From NCBI GenBank assembly GCA_030591285.1, contig JAUVBH010000030.1:1-10566 (forward strand): a DNA stretch of 10,566 nt, given 5' to 3'. The stretch's first letter is position 1; every line of letters starts with the position of its first letter. This DNA comes from Thermoplasmatota archaeon (GTDB taxonomy: Archaea; Thermoplasmatota; Penumbrarchaeia; Penumbrarchaeales; Penumbrarchaeaceae). The translations under genes were made by a program, and so were the position numbers. Under the pieces are notes generated by a model. That model saw only the letters and a list, made by a program, of their open reading frames with translations, was not told the DNA's origin and searched no databases. Below are positions 1 to 6,074 of this stretch, piece by piece.

Positions 1-1056
1 ACCATGATCACCTATCTTGAGGACTCCGGTGATTATCTTTTACAGCATATCCAATCCACAGGGAAATGGGACTACGAGTATGATCCGGTCGATGATGATG
101 TTCTTTCGAGATACAACATTCTCAGGCATGCTGGCACTACATATTCATTTGCTCTGATCTTCAAATACACCGGTCATCTTGAATATTACAATGGAACGGT
201 CAGGACACTGAACTACCTTCTCTCCCACCATCTTCATTTCGAGGAATGGAAAGGTATCGAGGTCGCATTCATGGAGGAGAAAGGACTTGTCAAACTTGGA
301 GGTGCTGCGCTTGCCGTCCTCGCTGTTGTTGAAGTAGAGGAGATAGATCCGCTAGCAAGGTATGAGAGAGAATTGAACGGTCTGGGGGAGTTCATTCTTC
401 AGATGCAGTTCGCCGACGGAAGCTTTCAGTGTTTTTACAAAGACAGAGAGGATGAGCATTCGAATTACTATCCCGGGGAAGCGCTGATAGCCCTGGCGAG
501 ATTATATGACCATACAGGGGACGAGAGATATCTGGATGCTCTGACATTGGGATTGGAATTTTATAATGAATATTACGATAGAGTATACACGGCCTACACA
601 CCATGGGCTACAGAAGCCATGGTGTATGCATATGGATGGACCAGTAACAACTCCTACATTTCCCAATGCTATGATATGGCTGATAGCTGCCGGAGTGGTC
701 AGATCCTTCCGGGATCGACCACCCTTGTAGAAAAGGTAGGTGGATGGGGTTCAGATCCGGCTGCAAATGGTGCCAGCAGGGTTGAAGGTGTTGTGGATTC
801 GTTTCTATTTGCTAAAAGGATCAATGATACTGATAGGATGATGAGTTACAATACAACAATGGAATATGCTACTCAATTCCTGATCGGTCTTCAATTTGAT
901 GAAGAAGAGGCAAGTGGGTTCAAGAAGCCTGAAAAGGTGAAAGGTGGAACCCCTCTGAGTTACTCAGATGACAATATCAGGATCGATTACATTCAACATG
1001 CAGTTGTGGTAATAGCGAAGGTAATGGTTTATCGATCCTCAGAAGTGAACATATGA
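1..1056 (+). CDS. Alpha/alpha-toroid (six-hairpin glycosidase-like) protein, probably 5'-partial
   Basis: The visible protein has 350 residues from the first ATG (position 4), but the frame is open to the window edge, so the true start may lie upstream. It is almost wholly helical and built from repeated helix pairs: RHAGTTYS (41-48) followed by a helix and 'KYTG', KLGGAALAVLAVVE (97-110), then YYPGEALIALARLYDHTGDE (155-174). The pattern 'helix - LY.hTGDerYLdAl - helix' is typical of (alpha/alpha)6-barrel and terpenoid-cyclase-like toroid proteins, many of which act on sugars or polysaccharides. No catalytic residues can be assigned with confidence. Four N-x-S/T sequons (N63, N215, N274, N283) would fit a surface-exposed glycoprotein, but no signal peptide is visible; it could lie upstream. 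It ends at TGA 1054-1056, convergent with the acyltransferase gene. Fold class is fairly sure; substrate is unknown. Confidence 0.6.
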   Translation, partial: TMITYLEDSGDYLLQHIQSTGKWDYEYDPVDDDVLSRYNILRHAGTTYSFALIFKYTGHLEYYNGTVRTLNYLLSHHLHFEEWKGIEVAFMEEKGLVKLGGAALAVLAVVEVEEIDPLARYERELNGLGEFILQMQFADGSFQCFYKDREDEHSNYYPGEALIALARLYDHTGDERYLDALTLGLEFYNEYYDRVYTAYTPWATEAMVYAYGWTSNNSYISQCYDMADSCRSGQILPGSTTLVEKVGGWGSDPAANGASRVEGVVDSFLFAKRINDTDRMMSYNTTMEYATQFLIGLQFDEEEASGFKKPEKVKGGTPLSYSDDNIRIDYIQHAVVVIAKVMVYRSSEVNI

Positions 1057-1096
1057 GGTGACTGGTTCCCGGAACGATAAATACTTCTCCATTCCA

Positions 1097-1134
1097 TGGT
1101 TTACTTACAGGGAATCAGATCCTTAAGTAAGCTA
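1097..1134. other. Imperfect hairpin between convergent genes
   Basis: Bases 1097-1107 pair with 1124-1134 (11 pairs, two of them G-T). After a one-base bulge at 1108, bases 1109-1112 pair with 1120-1123, leaving a loop of about 7. The hairpin sits in the 131-base gap between two convergent genes, where transcripts from both sides should end. On the minus strand a T-rich stretch (complement of 1135-1147) comes just before the hairpin rather than after it, so this is not a bacterial-style hairpin plus U-tract terminator. It may be a 3'-UTR structure, part of a small RNA, or chance. The rest of 1057-1187 shows nothing else I can name. Confidence 0.35.
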
Positions 1135-1187
1135 AAAGACAAAAGGGATCCATTGAAGCTGAAATGTTCAACAGTGAAGATCTGACA

Positions 1188-1772
1188 CTATTCGATTGAG
1201 AAATTCTCAGGGTGTTTTGGAGTAATCTTGGAATAGTATTTTCTAAGCTCTTTCATGTCTATTTCAATATCACCCACCAGGTTGTAGAAGCCACCTATCC
1301 CTCCCTCCTTCTTCTTGTAATCAAGATAGGCAAGAGCTATGGGAATATTGGCTCCCTTTGAGATGTGATAGAAACCTGATTTCCACTTTTCCACCCTTCT
1401 TCTTGTTCCTTCGGGTGCATTCGTTATGATCAATATTTCATTTGAATTGAAATGGTTGATGACCTGATCCACAGTGTTGACAGACTTTCTACGGTCGATC
1501 GGTAGTCCCCCCAACCATTTGAAGAGCCACCCAAAGGGTTTCCTGAAGAGTGTATGTTTCCCCATCCAGTATGAATTGAGGTCGAGCGCCAGGGCCATTG
1601 ATAGGAAATATGGAAAATCCCAGTTAGATGTGTGTGGAGCAGCTATCGCGAAGAACTTCTTGGGTCTTACTGGACCGTATACACCTTTCCATCCGGTAAT
1701 CTTCAGGAAGGCTTTGGCTGACCATCTCAGTAGGGTTTTGATCCCTGGTGTATCATAAACAGTATAGTGCAT
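1188..1772 (-). CDS. PlsC/LPLAT-family 1-acylglycerol-3-phosphate O-acyltransferase-like protein
   Basis: A protein of 194 residues belonging to the PlsC-type glycerolipid acyltransferases, which move an acyl chain from acyl-CoA or acyl-ACP to lysophosphatidate or a related acceptor at the membrane. The family blocks are present in order: the catalytic HX4D motif H47-TSNW-D52, block II GGLPIDRR (88-95), block III PEGTRRR (120-126) with E121 and G122, and block IV IPIALAYLDY (143-152). The length matches short bacterial members near 190-200 residues, and the whole segment from HTSNWD to the 'KEGG' at 155-158 looks bacterial. The ATG at 1770-1772 has a GAAGGA purine stretch 12 bases upstream and a TATA-like box further up. 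The nearest neighbour is purQ, with no functional link. The motif evidence makes the family secure; the acceptor in an archaeon with ether lipids is open. Confidence 0.88.
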   Translation of the reverse strand: MHYTVYDTPGIKTLLRWSAKAFLKITGWKGVYGPVRPKKFFAIAAPHTSNWDFPYFLSMALALDLNSYWMGKHTLFRKPFGWLFKWLGGLPIDRRKSVNTVDQVINHFNSNEILIITNAPEGTRRRVEKWKSGFYHISKGANIPIALAYLDYKKKEGGIGGFYNLVGDIEIDMKELRKYYSKITPKHPENFSIE

Positions 1773-1833
1773 ATCGAAACATTGTCCTTCGGGTCCCTAT
1801 CGGACCGGTTTATTGTATGTTCTACTGATCTCT

Positions 1834-1844
1834 GATTATTTAAG
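1834..1844 (-). promoter_or_regulatory. Probable TATA box of the acyltransferase gene
   Basis: Read on the minus strand the sequence is CTTAAATAATC, a good archaeal TATA-like box. A start of transcription about 25 bases downstream (near 1812-1815) would leave a leader of about 40 bases containing the GAAGGA ribosome binding site. It lies in the 83-base gap after purQ, so read-through from the pur operon is also possible. Position and composition are seen; function is inferred. Confidence 0.4.
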
Positions 1845-1855
1845 ATTTTCAGCCA

Positions 1856-2704
1856 TTAGAATTTCTTGGTGATATGGTCCAGGACCGATCTGAAAACGAT
1901 CCTTCCATCACCTTCTTCTGGTCCTATCTTCCTTCGATACCAGTCAGGTTGTGTATTCCGAAAGAAGACCCTTTCCGGATGCGGCATCATACCGAACACG
2001 GTACCCATCTCATTTGTGATCCCAGCAATGTTGAACCTGCTTCCATTTGGATTGTAGGGATATGATGCGTCAACATCCCCATTTGGATCGGAGTACCTGA
2101 ATACGATCCTTCCCTCATCGAAAAGCCGATGATACAGTTCATCCTCTTTCTCCTGGCTCTCATGGGGTAGCATGAACTTTCCTTCCGCATGGGCGCTGGG
2201 AATGTACCTAAGGTCACCTTTTTCCAATTGTGATGTCCATATGCATTTACCAGAGCTTTCATGTCTCAGGACCGTCGGTCTACATTCGAATTTACCGGAG
2301 TCATTTGCATGGAGAACTGCCTGTGGATGCTCAGAAAGGGTACAATCGAAAGCAGGAAGTATCCCAAGTTCAACCATGATCTGGAATCCATTGCAAAATC
2401 CTCCAATGGCTTTTCCATCCTCAATGAACTTGATAATGTCGTCCTTTATGGACGATTTCAATCTTGCTGCAAAGATAGCACCGGCTCTTATGTAGTCTCC
2501 AGCAGAGAATCCCCCGGGGAACATCAATATCTGATAATCCTCGAGGTTCCTTTTCTCGCCAACGATGGTGTCCCTGCCCTCTAGCTGTTTCAAGTGGACG
2601 AATTCGGGGGAGGCCCCCAATCTGGAGAAGGCGTCAAAGGTCTCCTGTTCACAGTTCGTACCCTCCATCCTCAGAATGCATACCTTGACCTCATCGATGT
2701 TCAT
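1856..2704 (-). CDS. purQ: Phosphoribosylformylglycinamidine synthase, glutaminase subunit PurQ
   Basis: PurQ hydrolyses glutamine and hands the ammonia to PurL for the conversion of FGAR to FGAM in purine synthesis. It is a class I glutamine amidotransferase of 282 residues: oxyanion region PGGFSAGDY (63-71), nucleophile elbow GGFCNGFQ with C104, HAEGKF (172-177), and PHPER (241-245) giving triad residues H242 and E244. It is longer than the roughly 227-residue Bacillus enzyme because of inserts in the second half, as in other archaeal and longer PurQ forms. I chose ATG 2704-2702 because it overlaps the purL stop as ATGA and follows a GGAGG site by 7 bases; the frame extends 13 codons further into purL, but that extension does not look like PurQ. 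It is the last gene of the operon. Confidence 0.96.
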   Translation of the reverse strand: MNIDEVKVCILRMEGTNCEQETFDAFSRLGASPEFVHLKQLEGRDTIVGEKRNLEDYQILMFPGGFSAGDYIRAGAIFAARLKSSIKDDIIKFIEDGKAIGGFCNGFQIMVELGILPAFDCTLSEHPQAVLHANDSGKFECRPTVLRHESSGKCIWTSQLEKGDLRYIPSAHAEGKFMLPHESQEKEDELYHRLFDEGRIVFRYSDPNGDVDASYPYNPNGSRFNIAGITNEMGTVFGMMPHPERVFFRNTQPDWYRRKIGPEEGDGRIVFRSVLDHITKKF

Positions 2705-2715
2705 TCTGATCCCTC
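2701..2715 (-). promoter_or_regulatory. Ribosome binding site and ATGA junction, purL to purQ
   Basis: On the minus strand GGAGGGATCAGAATGA contains a strong Shine-Dalgarno core (GGAGG), a 7-base spacer and the purQ ATG, whose last two bases start the purL TGA stop. This arrangement decides the purQ start and predicts translational coupling, which would keep PurL and PurQ synthesis in step for the complex. Confidence 0.8.
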
Positions 2716-5079
2716 CATGAGATCTCCCAGACCATTTCGCCATGTATGGTCCAGAATGTCAATGGGGATGTCCAGGAGTATGTTCTCTCCGTTAGTAACC
2801 TTAAAATTCCCCCCACCCACAGTGCCAATTTTGTAGTATGGAACCCCGAATCTGGAGAGTTCATCTTCGACCTTCAATGCGTCCTGGAGCTGGACCTCGA
2901 TAATATACCTAGAATTGCTCTCGGAGAACAGCTTGATATCATCTCGAAGGGCCGATCCTGCATCCATCCCAATTTCATTGATGTTGACCTCGGCCCCAAT
3001 ATGGCCTCCGATACACATCTCCGAAAGAGCTACTCCCAATCCTCCTTCAGAGAGATCATGTACCGATCGGAGGAGCTGCTGTTTGTTCAGGTCCAGGACT
3101 GCATCCATGGTCTTGCTTGATATCTTAAGGTCCACATCTGGAACACAGCTGCATTCTGTCCCTGCTTCTCTGTAATAAGCAGTGCCACCCATCTCGTTGA
3201 AGGTCTTTCCCAGCATGTAGATCATATTGCCCTCTTTCTTGAGATCGGATGTTGTAGCATCATTTACATCATCGATGAGGCCCACCATCATGATCGTTGG
3301 TGTTGGAGGAACCTTCCCCACATCTGATTCGTTGTAAAGAGAAACATTCCCGGAAACCACTGGGACCTGGAATGATCTTGCAAACTCCCCAATAGCCTCA
3401 CATGCCTGTTCAAAATCACCCAGCCTATCAGGCTTCTCGGGATTACCAAAGTTCAAACAATCTGTGATCGAATGGGGTTTGGCTCCTGTAGCTACAAGGT
3501 TCCGGAGGGATTCTTCCAAAGCCGACAATGCTCCTCTGAATGGGTCAAGTTCGCAGAAATATGGATTCACATCGGCAGTTATGGCCACGCCTTTATTGGA
3601 GTGTTCCAGAGGTTTGATAACAGCCGCGTCCGATGGACCTGGTGTAAATGGTTGGCCCACTGCAGGTTTGATGATCGTCCTTGCCCTGACCTCATGGTCA
3701 TACATTCTGAAAACATGTTCCTTGGAGCATATATTTGGTGAAGCCAGAAGACGGAGCAAGGAACTTTCGAAACCGGACCGATCCGGTTTTGGAAATGGTT
3801 CTTCCTCGATCTCCCTGTTGATCTTTCTGGATTCATAGATCCGGCAGTATTCTGGACCAGCAGTGAAGAAATCCAGGTCAAGGTCGAGGATCATTTCTCC
3901 ATTCCAATTTACTGTCACCCTCTTTCCATCAACAACCCTTCCAACAACAATTGCTTCAACATCCCATTTATTGAAGATGTGCAGTACATCTTTTACGTTC
4001 TCGGGTTTCACAGAGACCATCATTCTCTCCTGTGATTCACTGACCCATATCTCCCACGGAGCCAATCCTTCTTCTTTCAAGGGTAACTTCTCAAGATCTA
4101 TTATGGCTCCGAAACCACCATCCAGTGCCATCTCACCAGAGACACAGGATAGTCCACCTCCACCGAGATCTTTCATCCCACCAAGGAGCTTCTTCTGGTT
4201 CATCTCAAGACATGAATGGATGAGAGGTTCCTTTGTTATCGGATCACCAAGCTGGACCGATCCTCTATCCTTCTCTTCAGAATCAGCTGACAGGTCAGCG
4301 GAAGCGAAGGTCACGCCATGAATACCATCCCTTCCTGTTCTACCTCCAGCAAGGATGTAGATCTCCCCTTTTCCTCCCACCCTGGAATGGATCATGTCCT
4401 CCTTTTTCCCGATCCCTACACATCCAACATTCACAAGTGGATTCCCGGTGTACCCTGGATGGAAATTTACCATTCCTGCAACCGTCGGGATACCGATCCT
4501 GTTCCCGTAATCACGGATCCCCGCTATAACACCATCAAAGATGAATTTGGGGTGGTTGATCCCATCTGGAACAGCATTTATCGGTGTGTCCAACGGTCCA
4601 AAGAAAAGTGGATCTATCACTGCGATCGGCTGGGCCCCCATGCAAAGAACATCTCTAATGATCCCACCCACACCAGTTGCAGATCCTCCATATGGACCGA
4701 TGGCTGATGGGTGATTGTGTGATTCCAGACCAACAACATATGCGTGGTCCTCATCGAACTCGACAACACCTGCGTCCTCGTTCTTGATCATGATATAATC
4801 AGTATCGATACCAAGGAAGGCTTTCTTCATGAAATATTTCGAAGATTTGTAGCAGCAATGCTCTGACCATGCCTGTCCCAGGGCTTCAAGTTCGATATCG
4901 TTGGGTTCTCTTTTCTCGGACTCGAAGTAATCCCTCACTCTGACCATTTCCTCGATGGAGAGCCCTATGGCAAGCTGGTCAGAAACAGCCATTAGCTCCT
5001 CATCTGAAGCGTTCAGTATCTTGATCTGTCTTACTGGTGCTGACAGGTCCAGATCCTTGAAGAGGTTTGAGATATCCAT
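2701..5079 (-). CDS. purL: Phosphoribosylformylglycinamidine synthase, synthase subunit PurL (small form)
   Basis: PurL is the ATP-dependent FGAM synthase that joins FGAR and ammonia; it works in the cytoplasm with PurS and PurQ. It has 792 residues, somewhat longer than the 742-residue Bacillus small PurL. Two tandem AIRS-like halves are clear. In the first, the catalytic-histidine region WSEHCCYKSS (71-80, H74), ESHNHPSAIGPYGGSATG (119-136), FHPGYTGNPLVNVGC (206-220) and MKDLGGGGLSC (302-312). In the second, the repeat of these elements: GVAITADVNPYF (497-508), NLVATGAKPHSITDCLNFGNP (527-547), VSGNVSLYNE (575-584) and SVHDLSEGGLGVALSEM (672-688). There is no fused glutaminase domain, consistent with separate purQ. 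The ATG at 5079 has GAGGA six bases upstream and lies 9 bases after the purS stop. Confidence 0.97.
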   Translation of the reverse strand: MDISNLFKDLDLSAPVRQIKILNASDEELMAVSDQLAIGLSIEEMVRVRDYFESEKREPNDIELEALGQAWSEHCCYKSSKYFMKKAFLGIDTDYIMIKNEDAGVVEFDEDHAYVVGLESHNHPSAIGPYGGSATGVGGIIRDVLCMGAQPIAVIDPLFFGPLDTPINAVPDGINHPKFIFDGVIAGIRDYGNRIGIPTVAGMVNFHPGYTGNPLVNVGCVGIGKKEDMIHSRVGGKGEIYILAGGRTGRDGIHGVTFASADLSADSEEKDRGSVQLGDPITKEPLIHSCLEMNQKKLLGGMKDLGGGGLSCVSGEMALDGGFGAIIDLEKLPLKEEGLAPWEIWVSESQERMMVSVKPENVKDVLHIFNKWDVEAIVVGRVVDGKRVTVNWNGEMILDLDLDFFTAGPEYCRIYESRKINREIEEEPFPKPDRSGFESSLLRLLASPNICSKEHVFRMYDHEVRARTIIKPAVGQPFTPGPSDAAVIKPLEHSNKGVAITADVNPYFCELDPFRGALSALEESLRNLVATGAKPHSITDCLNFGNPEKPDRLGDFEQACEAIGEFARSFQVPVVSGNVSLYNESDVGKVPPTPTIMMVGLIDDVNDATTSDLKKEGNMIYMLGKTFNEMGGTAYYREAGTECSCVPDVDLKISSKTMDAVLDLNKQQLLRSVHDLSEGGLGVALSEMCIGGHIGAEVNINEIGMDAGSALRDDIKLFSESNSRYIIEVQLQDALKVEDELSRFGVPYYKIGTVGGGNFKVTNGENILLDIPIDILDHTWRNGLGDLMEGSE

Positions 5080-5088
5080 ATGTATTCC

Positions 5089-5331
5089 TCACAGGAACTC
5101 TATCTCATGGGTGTGAATGACAGGATTGGTCAATATCTTCCTGCACATCTCTTCCACTCTGTCCATAGCTTGTTCCTTGGATGGAGCGTCGATCTGCATC
5201 CTGTAGACCTTCAAGCTTTTGACAGCCTTGACCTCTCCAAATCCAAGAAGTTCAAGAGATTTGTGAGAGTTGGACCCTTCAGGATCACTCACGCCCTTCT
5301 TCAGACCCACCTTTACTTCCACGGTGAACAT
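5089..5331 (-). CDS. purS: Phosphoribosylformylglycinamidine synthase accessory subunit PurS
   Basis: A protein of 80 residues with the usual PurS size and start: MFTVEVKVGLKKGVSDPEG, a beta strand leading into the conserved 'K.GV.DP.G' turn, then a helix and LGFGEVKAVKSLKVYRMQI (29-47), the 'v..vr..k.y.l.i' strand typical of the family, and a C-terminal helix and strand. PurS forms a dimer that bridges PurL and PurQ and is needed for ammonia transfer. It is the first gene of the purS-purL-purQ operon and ends 9 bases before purL. The ATG at 5331-5329 directly follows an AAAGGA purine stretch, unusually close, so a GGATG stretch a little further up may serve instead. Confidence 0.93.
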   Translation of the reverse strand: MFTVEVKVGLKKGVSDPEGSNSHKSLELLGFGEVKAVKSLKVYRMQIDAPSKEQAMDRVEEMCRKILTNPVIHTHEIEFL

Positions 5332-5353
5332 GTCCTTTCACATCCTTTATGCT

Positions 5354-5417
5354 CGGGGGAATTGAATCCCTTTGGGGGGGTATGGAAAGGGTACTTAAAA
5401 CGTTATCCGGGGGTGGG
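5354..5417 (+). other. Cluster of G-runs in the pur/zinc-ribbon divergent promoter
   Basis: The plus strand carries G5 (5355-5359), G7 (5374-5380), G3 (5389-5391), G5 (5409-5413) and G3 (5415-5417) within about 63 bases, in a window where such runs are otherwise rare. The spacing, with loops of 14, 8, 17 and 1 bases, only loosely fits a G-quadruplex. The purS TATA-like box lies inside the cluster. It may be a regulator site, a DNA structure or chance. Confidence 0.4.
5389..5402 (-). promoter_or_regulatory. Probable purS operon promoter (TATA box)
   Basis: Minus-strand CGTTTTAAGTACCC holds a TTTTAAGTA TATA-like core. Transcription would begin near 5370, giving a leader of about 38 bases before the purS ATG. 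The leader has only a weak 4-pair GGGA/TCCC hairpin and no riboswitch-like fold. It is the only good box upstream of the operon. Confidence 0.5.
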
Positions 5418-5438
5418 CAAATTTACTCTGCGTTGAGC

Positions 5439-5449
5439 ATAAATAATTG
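5439..5449 (+). promoter_or_regulatory. Probable TATA box of the zinc-ribbon membrane protein gene
   Basis: CATAAATAATT is a strong archaeal TATA-like match. A start near 5470 would leave a short leader of about 23 bases that includes the GGAG site at 5480-5483. It is divergent from the purS promoter, with about 40 bases between the two boxes. Confidence 0.5.
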
Positions 5450-5493
5450 GATGGTATTTCATGGAACGGGAGACGAACCGGAGAGAGATATAG

Positions 5494-5961
5494 ATGATTT
5501 GTTCAAATTGTGGAGCAATGGTTCCTGAGGGTAGGAGAAACTGTTTGAATTGCGGTACAGCTGTTTCCATGGCGAGTGGATATCAGGATCCTTATGGAAG
5601 CAAGCAGGATGGAGTATCATTCAATACTGGTGGTGGAATGTCCTCTGGTAACAGTGGGAAGAAGATACTCAGTATGGTCCTTGGAATTGTAGAAGCATTC
5701 ATCGGTCTTTTCGGATCAATATATGTAGTTGCGATGTTCGCTGAATTGGACCCTTCAATTGGATTTGGAGCAGGAGCTTTCCTGTTTTTGATAGGTGTGG
5801 GCCTCCCCATCGTTGGTGTGATCCTTGTGGGCCTGAACAAATTCAAAGCCGGAGGTATTCTGATCATTATTGGAAGTGTTTTCTTCATACCTATAGGATT
5901 GATAGGAGCATTGGGTGGAAGGATGGCTTTCGCTTTGGCTGATGAGAATCGTTTCAGATAG
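5494..5961 (+). CDS. Zinc-ribbon membrane protein of unknown function
   Basis: A protein of 155 residues. The N-terminus is a short zinc ribbon with two CxxC pairs (C3, C6, C17, C20) of the zinc_ribbon_2 type (CSNCGAMVPEG...CLNCG). A Gly/Ser-rich linker (about 25-56) follows, then three predicted membrane segments at about 58-82, 92-113 and 118-142, and a short polar tail ending FALADENRFR. This layout, a soluble zinc ribbon before a small hydrophobic domain, is common in archaea and Gram-positive bacteria in proteins annotated as DUF4064-like or 'zinc ribbon domain-containing'; no biochemical role is established. The ATG at 5494 has GGAGAG about ten bases upstream, and other nearby ATGs are in other frames. 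It stands alone, divergent from purS, and is followed by a separate promoter for the transporter. Confidence 0.82.
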   Translation: MICSNCGAMVPEGRRNCLNCGTAVSMASGYQDPYGSKQDGVSFNTGGGMSSGNSGKKILSMVLGIVEAFIGLFGSIYVVAMFAELDPSIGFGAGAFLFLIGVGLPIVGVILVGLNKFKAGGILIIIGSVFFIPIGLIGALGGRMAFALADENRFR

Positions 5962-5998
5962 AGATGCATCCATAAGCCTACTTTGAGGGATTGACCAA

Positions 5999-6011
5999 CC
6001 ATTAAATATCC
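5999..6011 (+). promoter_or_regulatory. Probable TATA box of the OPT transporter gene
   Basis: CCATTAAATATCC matches an archaeal TATA box. Transcription from about 6032 would give a leader of about 43 bases, within which CCTG/CAGG (6034-6037 and 6042-6045) can form a small tetraloop hairpin of uncertain meaning. It lies 37 bases after the zinc-ribbon gene, indicating that the transporter is not simply the second gene of an operon. Confidence 0.45.
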
Positions 6012-6074
6012 AATCCACCATTCGAAGTCTGGTCCTGTTTACAGGGGGCTGGGCCAAGGTTTTTGGGTGGTGTG

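Noticed and set aside
2705..2743. Longer purQ start inside purL
   Set aside because: The extra 13 residues do not match PurQ, whereas ATG 2704 has a strong GGAGG site and an ATGA overlap.
3863..4707. Plus-strand open frames opposite purL
   Set aside because: purL is continuous and fully conserved here; the opposite frames are Ser/Pro-rich shadows with no family marks.
5332..5370. Purine riboswitch upstream of purS
   Set aside because: The predicted leader is under 40 bases and holds only a 4-pair hairpin, too small for a purine aptamer.
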